A stretch of 42,730 nucleotides of DNA, from NCBI GenBank assembly GCA_965207565.1, contig CBDBMQ010000013.1, positions 1 to 42,730 of the forward strand, in the 5' to 3' direction. The stretch comes from Bin80 sp965207565 (GTDB lineage Bacteria > Bacteroidota > Rhodothermia > Rhodothermales > Bin80). Both the position numbers and the translations under genes were made by a program. Numbering within the stretch: position 1 is the first letter of the stretch; the number at the start of each line of letters is the position of its first letter. The notes beneath the pieces are model-generated. The model was not told the origin of the DNA. It ran no database searches and was given only the letters and a program-made list of their open reading frames with translations. Of this stretch, positions 34,587 through 42,730 are shown piece after piece.

Positions 34587-36908
34587 ATGATGAGGCAGGT
34601 TTTAACTTTTTTGCTGGTCATTTTCTGTACTCCAGCAACCCTTTATGCCCAATATGCACTCCAGTTTGGCGGTGCGGTGACCGTTAATGACGGGCAGATC
34701 CTTGTCGGTGAAGGCCGACAACTCCTTCTTCCTGGAAACGTCTTTGTTTACGAGATGACCGAGGACAGTACATGGGCACAGACACAGATTCTCACACCCG
34801 GTGGGGAAATTGCTATCGGATTTGGACGAAGCTTGGCAACGGAAAATACTACATTAGCGATCGGTGCCCCGCTCGCCAGTGAGGTATACATCTATTCCCG
34901 CTCCAATAGCGGTTCATGGTCTCTGTCAGAAACCCTTACCCATACCCATGCTCAGTTTGGCACCTCCCTCGCGCTGAAAGGGGATCATCTATTGGTTGGT
35001 GCTACGGGTGGTCCAACCTCCAAAGGTGGAGCCTATCTGTATTCCCGTGATGAAAATGGCTCCTGGCAAATGACAGAGGGATTGACCCATAGCAGTATTT
35101 CAAGTGCAGATCAATTTGGTCGTACCGTGGAGATTCATCGCAATGACCTTGTGGTCGGTGCTCCACGCTGGGATAACGGAAAAGGGCGCATTTTTGTCTA
35201 CTCTTACGATGGGACTCCCGAATTACAGGTACAGGAGATTCGATTGGATGCAGGCAAAGGAGGGGATCAGTTCGGAGTATCCATCGAGTCTGCTGCAGAC
35301 TTTCTGGTAATTGGCGCACCGGGGCACAATGAAGGCACGGTGACCTTGTTCTCCAAGAATAATCATGGTCAATGGAATGAGACCCACACCATTACGCCGG
35401 CAGATACGACACAGGATCAGCGATTTGGTGGACAATTGGCCGCCAACGATCGTCGATTATGGATTTCAGCTCCCCGTTTCAATGAACGCAGCGGAGGCCT
35501 GTATCATTTCGATCTCTCCAATATGCAATTATCTGATGTACTGAACCCTGACGCTTTGCAATTTCGTAGCGAATTCGGGGGAAGCCTGGCTGCAGATAAT
35601 GGTATTGTGGCCGTGGGGGCTATCGGGCAGGACAATTATGAAGGTGCGGTTTTCCCTCTACATGTAACAGACCAAACAATTCGGGTGGGTGAGGCGTTCT
35701 TCAACACTGCCAGTGAGATTACATCCATTACCGGAGAAATGACCGAATGTGAAAGCGGAGCGGCAGGCATTTTCCCGTGCGCAGAAGTGGATATGATTTC
35801 GTTTTTAACCCGACAGGAAATTGGGGCACGGCGTGGTATTCAAGTGAATGATGTCTGGGGATGGGAAGACCCTGAAACGGGACGTGAGTACGCACTGGTT
35901 GGGCGCACCGACGGCACATCGTTCATTGACCTCACAGACCCTCATCATCCGGTATACCTAGGAGATTTACCAAAAACATCCAGCGCCAATCAAAGCCTGT
36001 GGCGTGACATCAAGGTGTACAAAGATCATGCGTTTATTGTAGCGGATGGAGCCGGTGCTCATCATATGCAAATCTTTGACCTAACCCAACTCAGGGGACT
36101 CACTGAGCCGCAGGTATTCACTGAAACGGCTTTATACAGGGGTATATACAGCTCTCACAACATCATCATCAATGAAGAAACCGGGTTTGCCTATGCCGTT
36201 GGCAGTGATTCGGGAGGAGAGACATGTGGAGGAGCGTTGCATATGATCAATATCCAAGACCCTCTCAATCCTACTTTTGCCGGTTGCTTTGCCGATACAC
36301 GAACCGGTGGGCGTGGAACCGGGGCCACACATGATGCGCAGTGTGTGACCTACGATGGCCCTGACCGCGAATATCTAGGCCGGGAAATTTGCCTCAGTTC
36401 AAATGGGAATGCATTATCCATCGCTGATGTGACCGAGAAAGATGCTCCAGTTGCCCTGTCCGTAGCCCGTTATCCTAATGTTGCCTACACGCACCAAGGC
36501 TGGCTCACCGAGGACCACCGTTATTTCTACCTGAATGATGAAGGGGATGAAGCCTCAGAGGTCGTCGAAACCACACGCACCCTCATCTTTGATGTCAGTG
36601 ACCTTGAGGATCCGATCCTAGCCGGCGAGTATTTTGGTCCATCAAGTGCGATTGACCACAATCTTTATATCCGAGGGGATATCATGTACCAGACCAATTA
36701 TGTAGAAGGACTCCGAATTGTAGATATTTCGGATCCTGAAAACCCGATGGAGGTCGGTCACTTTGACACAGTTCCATATGGTCCGAATGACAATTCGCCG
36801 GTTCTCGGGGCCTGGAGCAATTATCCTTACTTCAAAAGTGGGACGATTGTAGTCACTTCGGGGAGAGAGGGCGTATTTTTTCTGAAGCGCCGCCCGATAG
36901 ATATGTAA
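34587..36908 (+). CDS. secreted FG-GAP propeller fused to a choice-of-anchor B domain
   Basis: 773 aa with signal peptide MMRQVLTFLLVIFCTPATLYAQ. Residues about 25-365 are six or seven FG-GAP/integrin-alpha-like repeats of the form FG.SLA..ngyLavGAP (GFGRSLATENTTLAIGAP, FGTSLALKGDHLLVGA, FGRTVEIHRNDLVVGAP, FGVSIESAADFLVIGAP). Residues about 380-773 are a choice-of-anchor-B/LVIVD type propeller (NDVWGWEDPETGREYALVGR, GTSFIDLTDPHHPVYLGDLP, VEGLRIVDISDPENPMEVG). It is exported, but no C-terminal sorting tail of the usual kind is obvious. The function of such proteins is unknown; adhesion or surface binding is a guess from the fold. It is divergent from mutS2, sharing a 180-bp AT-rich spacer. Confidence 0.82.
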   Translation: MMRQVLTFLLVIFCTPATLYAQYALQFGGAVTVNDGQILVGEGRQLLLPGNVFVYEMTEDSTWAQTQILTPGGEIAIGFGRSLATENTTLAIGAPLASEVYIYSRSNSGSWSLSETLTHTHAQFGTSLALKGDHLLVGATGGPTSKGGAYLYSRDENGSWQMTEGLTHSSISSADQFGRTVEIHRNDLVVGAPRWDNGKGRIFVYSYDGTPELQVQEIRLDAGKGGDQFGVSIESAADFLVIGAPGHNEGTVTLFSKNNHGQWNETHTITPADTTQDQRFGGQLAANDRRLWISAPRFNERSGGLYHFDLSNMQLSDVLNPDALQFRSEFGGSLAADNGIVAVGAIGQDNYEGAVFPLHVTDQTIRVGEAFFNTASEITSITGEMTECESGAAGIFPCAEVDMISFLTRQEIGARRGIQVNDVWGWEDPETGREYALVGRTDGTSFIDLTDPHHPVYLGDLPKTSSANQSLWRDIKVYKDHAFIVADGAGAHHMQIFDLTQLRGLTEPQVFTETALYRGIYSSHNIIINEETGFAYAVGSDSGGETCGGALHMINIQDPLNPTFAGCFADTRTGGRGTGATHDAQCVTYDGPDREYLGREICLSSNGNALSIADVTEKDAPVALSVARYPNVAYTHQGWLTEDHRYFYLNDEGDEASEVVETTRTLIFDVSDLEDPILAGEYFGPSSAIDHNLYIRGDIMYQTNYVEGLRIVDISDPENPMEVGHFDTVPYGPNDNSPVLGAWSNYPYFKSGTIVVTSGREGVFFLKRRPIDM

Positions 36909-36984
36909 TTGGCAAGATTTTTGCGTAATTGTTCGTTAATCCCCTTCCGTGGAACCTGATTGAAATAAAACGGTAAGTAGGCGC

Positions 36985-37030
36985 ACGCAATTGCGTTCTT
37001 AAACTGTAAACCATTCCAAAACTGTAAACC
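36985..37030. promoter_or_regulatory. palindrome and tandem 12-bp repeats upstream of the TPR gene
   Basis: A perfect 12-bp palindrome ACGCAATTGCGT (36985-36996) is followed by two identical direct repeats AAACTGTAAACC (37001-37012 and 37019-37030), 18 bp apart start to start. They lie within 65 bp of the start codon, where transcription-factor sites or a duplicated leader would be. No regulator can be named. Confidence 0.35.
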
Positions 37031-37048
37031 GACTTAACTCTTTGCAGA

Positions 37049-37870
37049 ATGAAATCTCTTCGTCCTATCCACTCTGGATTTTTCTTGGTACTCCTGTTGC
37101 TGGTTACTTCCATTCCGGTAGCCGCTCAACAATACAAGGAGGATTTTAATTCAGCCCAGGAAGCGGCAAAGAATGCCGATTGGAGCGCTGCGCGCGATCT
37201 GTTTATGCAGTCAGCCTCTGGTGCAGATGAAGCATCCGATGCCGAAGTGGCACAGCGTGCTCGCTATGCTGCCGCTCAAATTGACTATAAACTGGGAACG
37301 GAAGCCTATAAAGCCGAAAACTTTGAAAGTGCCCTCCAACACTACTCAAATGGCGAAGGCATCTACCCCGCTTACATCAAAAATCTTTATGGAAAAGGTT
37401 TAGCCCTGAAGAAATTGGGGCAAATAGATGAGGCACTTGACAGCTGGATGGCCGTATCCGCTGCACCAGGAGATCGTAGAACGAGTCTCGCAGCTGAAAA
37501 AGCAATCCGCGATCACTTCATCAGTCAAGCCTCAACGGCTTTGGGAAAACGGAATGCTGCACGCTCCGATGCAGATGTAGCACTGGCTGCACTGGCATCT
37601 CTGTCTGAACTTATGGAAGCGGATGCAGATGTGTATTTCTATACGGCTCAGGCACACTATATCAAAGGAGATGGAGACGCTGCAATCTCTGCAGCACAAC
37701 AAGCGCTGGACATCCATACAGGAAGCCGCTCGGACAAAGCAAAAATATACTATGTTCTGGGCGAAGCCTATGTAAGCGTCAATGACCGGACCGCCGCGAA
37801 AGAAGCCTTTCAGAATGCTGTCTACGGAGCCTATAAGCAATCAGCCGAGCATTACCTGGAAACGCTCTAG
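37049..37870 (+). CDS. exported tetratricopeptide-repeat protein
   Basis: 273 aa with signal peptide MKSLRPIHSGFFLVLLLLVTSIPVAAQ. At least three TPR-like helix pairs are visible: DFNSAQEAAKNADWSAARDL (about 32-51), YKLGTEAYKAENFESALQHY (about 75-94) with YGKGLALKKLGQIDEALDSW (about 113-132), and two near the C-terminus (YTAQAHYIKGDGDAAISAAQ, YVLGEAYVSVNDRTAAKEAF). Such proteins act as periplasmic or outer-membrane scaffolds; no partner can be assigned. It has its own upstream region with repeats and its own strong terminator, so it is a single-gene unit. Confidence 0.85.
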   Translation: MKSLRPIHSGFFLVLLLLVTSIPVAAQQYKEDFNSAQEAAKNADWSAARDLFMQSASGADEASDAEVAQRARYAAAQIDYKLGTEAYKAENFESALQHYSNGEGIYPAYIKNLYGKGLALKKLGQIDEALDSWMAVSAAPGDRRTSLAAEKAIRDHFISQASTALGKRNAARSDADVALAALASLSELMEADADVYFYTAQAHYIKGDGDAAISAAQQALDIHTGSRSDKAKIYYVLGEAYVSVNDRTAAKEAFQNAVYGAYKQSAEHYLETL

Positions 37871-37897
37871 ACTCCTGCTTAAATCCTGGAAATTCGT

Positions 37898-37933
37898 AGC
37901 CCGTGGTCCGTTTGGGATTGCGGGCTTTTTTTT
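37898..37933 (+). terminator. intrinsic terminator after the TPR gene
   Basis: AGCCCG (37898-37903) pairs with CGGGCT (37921-37926), followed by a run of eight T (37926-37933). It ends 13 bp before the start of the acyltransferase gene, separating the sugar cluster from the TPR gene. Confidence 0.75.
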
Positions 37934-37945
37934 GATCGAATACGG

Positions 37946-38662
37946 ATGAGTGCATCAAATTTTGTTCTGGGTGAGGGCTGCATCATTGAAGATGATGTCG
38001 AACTGGGCCCAGGCTGCATGGTAGGTCATCATGTGGTTATTCGAGCAGGAACGCGCTTGGGAACTGGTGTCCGGGTTGGGGATCATAGTGTGCTCGGAGC
38101 CAAACCAATGCGGGCTCAACAAAGTACGCTGCGTACTTCGGATCAGCAGCAGGGTCTTACAGTCGGTGACCACTGCCTGATTGGAAGCAGTACGATCCTA
38201 TACAATGGCTGTACTCTTGGTGCACATGTGATGGTCGCGGACTTGGCTTCTGTGCGTGAACGGGTTTCCATTGGCGAAGCCACCATTATTGGCCGAGGAG
38301 TCGCTGTTGAGAATGACTGCTTTGTCGGCGCTCATTGTAAACTGGAGACCAACGTGTATATCACCGCCTACTCTAACCTAGAGGACTATGTCTTTATCGC
38401 ACCCGGTGTAACGACCAGTAATGACAATTTTGCAGGTCGAACAAAAGAGCGCCATAAATACTACAAGGGAGTCACGGTATTGCGTGGTGGGCGGATCGGC
38501 GCAGGAGCGACCATCTTGCCTGGTAAAACGATTGGACCTGATGCAATGCTGGCTGCAGGTGGTGTCCTGACGCATGATATTCCCGCGCGTGAGTTGTGGG
38601 CGGGAGTACCCGCCCGGTACCTGCGTATGGTTCCAGAAAACCAGTGGTTAGAGAATCAATAG
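37946..38662 (+). CDS. left-handed beta-helix (hexapeptide) acyltransferase, WbpD/WlbB-like
   Basis: 238 aa, no signal peptide. Built almost wholly of hexapeptide repeats (GEGCIIEDDVELGPGCMVGHHVVIRAGTRL..., then IGEATIIGRGVAVENDCFVG, IGAGATILPGKTIGPDAMLA), ending GVPARYLR as in sugar N-acetyltransferases. An Asn/Asp-rich loop (TTSNDNFAGRTKERHKYYKG) is typical of the WbpD/WlbB group, which acetylates the 3-amino group of UDP-2-acetamido-3-amino-sugars using acetyl-CoA. The next two genes encode the aminotransferase and dehydrogenase that would precede it in that route. The exact sugar is inferred, not shown. Confidence 0.85.
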   Translation: MSASNFVLGEGCIIEDDVELGPGCMVGHHVVIRAGTRLGTGVRVGDHSVLGAKPMRAQQSTLRTSDQQQGLTVGDHCLIGSSTILYNGCTLGAHVMVADLASVRERVSIGEATIIGRGVAVENDCFVGAHCKLETNVYITAYSNLEDYVFIAPGVTTSNDNFAGRTKERHKYYKGVTVLRGGRIGAGATILPGKTIGPDAMLAAGGVLTHDIPARELWAGVPARYLRMVPENQWLENQ

Positions 38663-38666
38663 CCGA

Positions 38667-39782
38667 ATGAACATTCAGATGGTTGATCTCAGGGGGCAGT
38701 ACCTGAGAATCAAGGATGAAATTGATGCAGCTTTAGCTCAGGTTTTGGACTCTGCGCATTTCATCCGCGGTCCTGTTGTATCACGCTTCGAGGCTGCGCT
38801 TGCTGAATACACGAAAACTGAATATGCCATCGGAGTCGCGAACGGGACAGATGCCCTGCAAATTGCCTATATGGCTCTTGGGATTGGCCCCGGTGATGAA
38901 ATCATTACCCCTTCGTTTACATTCATTGCCACCGCAGAGACTGCCGCCCTTTTGGGAGCTGTGCCCGTCTTTGCAGATATAGATCCTGACACGTTTTGTC
39001 TTGATCCAGCCAGTGTTGAAGCGTGCATCACCCCTCGAACTCGAGCCATTGTCCCCGTACACCTCTTCGGCCAGTCTGCAGACATGGATCCGATTACTGC
39101 TCTTGCCTCGCAACACAACCTTGCTGTGATCGAAGATAATGCACAGGCGATTGGAGCAACCTATAAGGGCGTTCCCACTGGAAGTATGGGAACCATGGCG
39201 ACCTGCTCATTTTTTCCTTCAAAAAACCTGGGCGCATATGGTGATGGCGGGGCCATCCTCACTTCTGATCCAGGGCTGGAAGCCCAGTCCCGGATGATCA
39301 CGAATCATGGTGGACGACACAAGTATTACAATGAAGTGATCGGACTCAACAGCCGACTGGATGCGCTCCAGGCAGCAATTCTGGAGGTAAAGCTCCGGCA
39401 TCTCGAATCATTTACGGAGCAAAGACGCACGGCAGCTGCATACTATCATTCGCTCTTTGAGAACGTTGCTGAGATTGTATGCCCTCATGAAGCTCCCTGG
39501 GGGCGCCATGTCTATCATCAATATGTGATTCGGGTAAAAAAGAGAGAAGAACTCACCAACTCCCTCTCCCAATCCGGTATTCCTCATGGGATCTACTACC
39601 CCGTACCATTGCATCAGCAGCCTGTATTTGGGGCCGAATCGAATCAGATGGTTCTCCCCGAAACTGAGCGGGCCTGCGATGAGGTCTTGGCTCTACCAAT
39701 GCACACAGAGCTCACACCCGCTCAGCAGGAGCTGATCGCAGAAAAGGTAATTGACCATGCAACCCATCTGATCTATGCATAA
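38667..39782 (+). CDS. DegT/DnrJ/EryC1/StrS family PLP-dependent sugar aminotransferase, WbpE-like
   Basis: 371 aa, 4 nt after the acyltransferase stop. Fold-type I aminotransferase: N-terminal MVDLRGQYLRIKDEID, GVANGTDAL (57-64), VIEDNAQAIGA (154-164, Asp for the PLP ring nitrogen) and the Schiff-base Lys186 in CSFFPSKNLGAYGDGGA, followed by NSRLDALQAAIL. It transfers an amino group, usually from glutamate, to a keto-sugar nucleotide. Between an acyltransferase and a Gfo/Idh/MocA dehydrogenase it most likely forms the 3-amino group. It overlaps the next gene by 8 nt. Confidence 0.92.
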   Translation: MNIQMVDLRGQYLRIKDEIDAALAQVLDSAHFIRGPVVSRFEAALAEYTKTEYAIGVANGTDALQIAYMALGIGPGDEIITPSFTFIATAETAALLGAVPVFADIDPDTFCLDPASVEACITPRTRAIVPVHLFGQSADMDPITALASQHNLAVIEDNAQAIGATYKGVPTGSMGTMATCSFFPSKNLGAYGDGGAILTSDPGLEAQSRMITNHGGRHKYYNEVIGLNSRLDALQAAILEVKLRHLESFTEQRRTAAAYYHSLFENVAEIVCPHEAPWGRHVYHQYVIRVKKREELTNSLSQSGIPHGIYYPVPLHQQPVFGAESNQMVLPETERACDEVLALPMHTELTPAQQELIAEKVIDHATHLIYA

Positions 39783-40788
39783 AGTTCGACTAGCCCAGAT
39801 CGGTGTAGGGTACTGGGGGAAAAACCTGTTGAGAAATTTTGACGCCATCCCGGCATGCCGCGTTGTAGCCGTCTGCGATGCAGATCCTGATGCAAGGCAG
39901 TTTGTTGAGGATCGATATCCGATGATCTCTGTCACGAAGGATGCACAGGAAATTCTATCCCGTGACGACCTTGATGGGATTATCATTGCTACGGAGACTC
40001 CCTCTCATTTCTCTCTTGCACGCACCGCTCTTGAGAGTGGCCGCCATGTATTCGTCGAAAAACCCATGGCGGAACGATCGGAGGAAGCGGAAATTCTGGT
40101 CTCGTTATCTGAGGAGACGGGCTGCCACTGCATGGTGGGCCATTTACTTCTCTACCACCCTGCGTTCAATTATGTGGAAAACCTGATTCAAGGCGGTGCA
40201 CTCGGCGATATATACTACATGTACAGCGTACGCGTCAACCTTGGCATTGTACGTCAACGTGAAAATGCATTGCAGAGCCTCGCTCCACATGACCTTTCTG
40301 TCGCCTTGGCTTTTCTGCAGCGGGAACCCGTCGCGGTCGCCGTACACGCTCAGGCTTACTTGCAACCTGACATCTGCGACGTTGCATTCTCAACGATTTT
40401 TTTTGAAGATGGTGCACTTGCGCATCTCCATACAAGCTGGCTGGATCCCCATAAAATCCGCAAGATCACTTTGGTGGGCAGCAAAAAGATGGTCGTCATT
40501 GATGAAATGACGAGTGCAGAGAAAGTGCGTATTTATGATAAAGGTGTCAACCTGCCAGGGTATGTAGGATTTGCTGAATCCATGACTACTCGTGTTGGCG
40601 ATATTCATATTCCAAATATCCGAATGTCGGAACCGTTGCGTATGGAGTGTTCCCATTTTATTGACTGTATTCGCACGGGCAATACCCCGCGTACCGATGC
40701 GCGCAACGGTTTGGCTGTTGTCCGTTTGCTTGATGCCGCACAAAAATCACTTGAATCAGGCGGAGCCAAGATCCCGATTACCTCTTAG
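39775..40788 (+). CDS. Gfo/Idh/MocA family NAD-dependent sugar dehydrogenase, WbpB/WlbA-like
   Basis: 337 aa, its start lies 8 nt inside the aminotransferase gene. Rossmann nucleotide site GVGYWGKN (10-17); conserved EKP (95-97) in HVFVEKPMA; GHLLLYHPAFNYVENLIQGG and APHDLSVALAF supply the conserved His/Asp region of the family. In the UDP-2,3-diacetamido-sugar route this enzyme oxidises C3 of UDP-GlcNAcA before transamination. The three genes are thus in reverse order of use. The C6 dehydrogenase (WbpA) needed to make UDP-GlcNAcA is not in this window. It could equally act on another nucleotide sugar. Confidence 0.9.
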   Translation: MHKVRLAQIGVGYWGKNLLRNFDAIPACRVVAVCDADPDARQFVEDRYPMISVTKDAQEILSRDDLDGIIIATETPSHFSLARTALESGRHVFVEKPMAERSEEAEILVSLSEETGCHCMVGHLLLYHPAFNYVENLIQGGALGDIYYMYSVRVNLGIVRQRENALQSLAPHDLSVALAFLQREPVAVAVHAQAYLQPDICDVAFSTIFFEDGALAHLHTSWLDPHKIRKITLVGSKKMVVIDEMTSAEKVRIYDKGVNLPGYVGFAESMTTRVGDIHIPNIRMSEPLRMECSHFIDCIRTGNTPRTDARNGLAVVRLLDAAQKSLESGGAKIPITS

Positions 40789-41044
40789 GGCTCGCGAAAT
40801 ATTTACCTATCCGTCCATCGTTTTTTATTGGGTCTCTGACTTTTTCTCCGCAAGCATCTCATTGGATTTGAAGAAACCGACCCCCAAATTGACCATTACC
40901 AAGGGAACCCTCCATGCAAACCTTTGTCACAGTTGCTGGCCCGAACCAGTACCGGACAAAATAAACTTGCCCGTGCGTGCTTTTAGCGTTTCAACCTTTG
41001 GCGCTTGCCTTAGCTCTCCCTGAAAAATATAGCCTTGATTCTGC

Positions 41045-41815
41045 GTGCCAACCCGCTCCTATCTTGATCAACTGGTGACCCACTTTGAGTCACCCTCCTT
41101 TATCTCTGACGACCCGATCAGCCTATGTCATGCCTTCACTGATCAATCTGATCAGGAGGTTATCGGGCTCTATGCTGCAACATTGGCATGGGGATCCCGT
41201 GCGGTTATACTTTCGAAGCTTGAAGAACTATGTACCCGGATGCAGTTCAGACCATGGAGGTTCGTGACGGATTTTGACCCGGTTCGTGACCATGACGCTC
41301 TTCGGACTTTTGTGCACCGTACATTTCAACCGGAAGATTGCCTTGCATTCACTCATAACCTGAGCCTCTTGCTCCGCCAGTTTGGGACCGTTGAACGTAT
41401 TTTTGGGTGCCAGCCTGAGGAGGCCGACACGCACCCGTCCATAGAACGATTCAGTATGCGCATGATGGGGGCTCGGTCCGACACCCCGATGAGATTGCAG
41501 AAACACCTCGCATGTCCCAGTCGTGGAAGTGCCTGCAAGCGACTCTCATTATATCTACGCTGGATGGTTCGCCCTGGGCCTGTGGATTTAGGTCTCTGGA
41601 ATTCAATGAAACCCCATCAGCTTGTATTACCCTTGGATATTCATTCTGGGCGTCAAGCACGTATCTTGGGGTTACTTAACCGTAAAACGAATGATTGGAA
41701 GGCCGTCATTGAACTAACTGATGCTTGTCGGAAACTCGACAGGAACGATCCGGCACGCTATGACTATGCGCTCTTCGGCCTTGGAGCATATGGAGACCCG
41801 TTTGAATACTCATGA
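41045..41815 (+). CDS. TIGR02757 (DUF2400) family protein
   Basis: 256 aa, GTG start at 41045; an in-frame TGA at 41036-41038 forbids a longer product and no nearby ATG fits the family N-terminus. Family features: DDPISLCHAF, EVIGLYAATLAWGSRAVILS (about 37-56), KRLSLYLRWMVRPGPVDLGL (about 165-184), LVLPLDIHSGRQARILGLL (about 193-211) and a C-terminal DPARYDYALFGLGAYG. The motifs suggest an intracellular fold related to HhH-GPD base-excision proteins, but no function is established. Its last four bases (ATGA) overlap the next start, so the two are translationally coupled. The 256-bp gap before it (40789-41044) shows no gene. Confidence 0.85.
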   Translation: MPTRSYLDQLVTHFESPSFISDDPISLCHAFTDQSDQEVIGLYAATLAWGSRAVILSKLEELCTRMQFRPWRFVTDFDPVRDHDALRTFVHRTFQPEDCLAFTHNLSLLLRQFGTVERIFGCQPEEADTHPSIERFSMRMMGARSDTPMRLQKHLACPSRGSACKRLSLYLRWMVRPGPVDLGLWNSMKPHQLVLPLDIHSGRQARILGLLNRKTNDWKAVIELTDACRKLDRNDPARYDYALFGLGAYGDPFEYS

Positions 41816-42730
41816 CCGATCAACACACTTCTAGCCCAGAAATTTGCCTTGTTTTTCCCTGCTACAATGAGGAAGAGGTTCTACCCGATTTGCTTCGTAC
41901 ACTCAGGGCATTGGATTTAGGGATTCCGGCGCGGTTCCTGTTCATTGATGATGGGAGCACCGATGGCACGCTTCAGCTTTTGCAAGCGGCCTGCCAATCC
42001 GATCATCAAATGGCGTACCTGAGTTTCTCCAGAAATTTTGGGCATCAGGTCGCTGTAAGTGCTGGATTAAAGCATGCTCGTGGTGACATCGTTGCCGTCC
42101 TGGATGCCGACCTTCAAGACCCCCCAGAGCTCCTCAATCAATTTATTGCCAAATGGCGCGATGGTTACGATGTGGTTTATGGGATACGTACAAATCGCAA
42201 AGAGCCTTGGTTTCTGCGAGTCTGCTACGGTAGTTTCTACCGCCTTCTGGACAAAACAGCAAATATTCGAATCCCCCGGGACGCGGGAGATTTTGCCCTC
42301 ATGGACCGTAAAGTGGTGGATGTGATTAACTCGCTGCCTGAGCATAATCGATTTGTTCGAGGCCTGCGTGGGTGGGTTGGGTTTCGACAAGTGGGGGTCA
42401 AGTATGCACGCCCGGCCCGTCATGCAGGGAAACCCAGCTACAACATGAAACGACTGACACGGCTTGCCTTGGACGGATTGCTTTCATTTTCGTCTGCCCC
42501 TCTGCGATTATCGGCATGGCTGGGTGCTGGAGCGGCTTTCTTAGGTTTTTGTTATCTCGTTTATGCTCTGTGTGTATTTCTAAGTGGGAAGGATCTACCC
42601 GAGGGATGGACCTCTACGGTCGTATTGATCTTATTCCTGGGCGGGGTCCAACTCATAGTGTTGGGGATTCTCGGTGAATATTTGGGGCGAATATTTGACG
42701 AAGTCAAAGACCGCCCGCATTATGTTATGA
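41812..42730 (+). CDS. GT2 family glycosyltransferase, GtrB/DPM1-like (3' end beyond window)
   Basis: 306 codons are present with no stop, so the gene runs past the window edge. Domain order: GT2 fold with VFPCYNEEEVLP (14-25), FIDDGSTDGT (44-53), the nucleotide/metal motif LDADLQDPPEL (97-107), GDFALMDRKVVD and RFVRGLRGWVGF (about 183-194), then two C-terminal membrane helices (about 230-258 and 265-290) ending EYLGRIFDEVKDRPHY. This is the GtrB/ArnC/DPM1 group that loads a sugar onto undecaprenyl phosphate at the inner membrane for surface-glycan decoration. It starts inside the stop of the TIGR02757 gene. With the amino-sugar genes just upstream it supports a surface polysaccharide modification role. 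Confidence 0.92.
   Translation, partial: MTDQHTSSPEICLVFPCYNEEEVLPDLLRTLRALDLGIPARFLFIDDGSTDGTLQLLQAACQSDHQMAYLSFSRNFGHQVAVSAGLKHARGDIVAVLDADLQDPPELLNQFIAKWRDGYDVVYGIRTNRKEPWFLRVCYGSFYRLLDKTANIRIPRDAGDFALMDRKVVDVINSLPEHNRFVRGLRGWVGFRQVGVKYARPARHAGKPSYNMKRLTRLALDGLLSFSSAPLRLSAWLGAGAAFLGFCYLVYALCVFLSGKDLPEGWTSTVVLILFLGGVQLIVLGILGEYLGRIFDEVKDRPHYVM

Noticed and set aside
40592..41023. 143-codon plus-strand frame after the sugar dehydrogenase
   Set aside because: Starts inside the dehydrogenase in another frame and shows no family features; the part beyond 40788 has no ribosome site.

Overview
The window looks like a chromosomal segment from a Bacteroidota-type bacterium, probably of the Rhodothermia/Balneolia kind. 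The evidence is a SusC/SusD outer-membrane pair, a second carboxypeptidase-domain TonB receptor, a GLPGLI-family protein, a subtilase with a C-terminal tail of the type IX secretion type, many SPII/SPI signal peptides, and starts that mostly lack a Shine-Dalgarno. Species cannot be named from sequence reading alone.

Layout: (1) 1-3.0 kb: a minus-strand DUF1800 gene and a divergent aldo/keto reductase gene broken by two +1 frameshifts. (2) 3.1-12.1 kb: a tightly overlapping operon of three tandem paralogues of CRTAC1-like FG-GAP/VCBS + ASPIC/UnbV surface lipoproteins, with one unrecognised 193-aa lipoprotein between the first and second. (3) 12.18-13.28 kb: a compact 1,092-bp cassette with 25-bp terminal inverted repeats (24/25) and an 8-bp flanking direct repeat (7/8). 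Its only cargo is an orphan EcoRI-type adenine methyltransferase. An 11-base poly-G tract puts this gene out of frame; 9 or 12 G would restore it. This is the most striking object in the window: an apparent mobile, potentially phase-variable DNA methyltransferase with no transposase of its own. (4) 13.3-15.7 kb: a secreted S9 peptidase. (5) 15.7-21.4 kb: a long intergenic region with a strong inverted repeat and a possible coding relic, then SusC, SusD and an intrinsic terminator. (6) 21.4-27.7 kb: a GLPGLI protein, tRNA-Leu(TAA), a two-domain cytidine deaminase, a secreted subtilase and a VWA-type membrane protein. (7) 27.8-34.4 kb: a TonB receptor, an intact ISL3-family insertion sequence with a perfect 8-bp target duplication, and MutS2. 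(8) 34.6-37.9 kb: a secreted FG-GAP/choice-of-anchor-B protein and a TPR protein with its terminator. (9) 37.9-42.7 kb: a sugar-modification cluster (hexapeptide acyltransferase, PLP aminotransferase, Gfo/Idh/MocA dehydrogenase) resembling the WbpD/WbpE/WbpB steps, then a TIGR02757 protein translationally coupled to a GtrB/DPM1-like glycosyltransferase that runs off the window.

Functionally the segment is dominated by cell-surface work: nutrient uptake (SusCD, TonB receptor), secreted peptidases, surface beta-propeller lipoproteins and surface polysaccharide synthesis. The methyltransferase cassette and the ISL3 element are the clear mobile DNA. I saw no CRISPR array, rRNA, integrase or restriction endonuclease.
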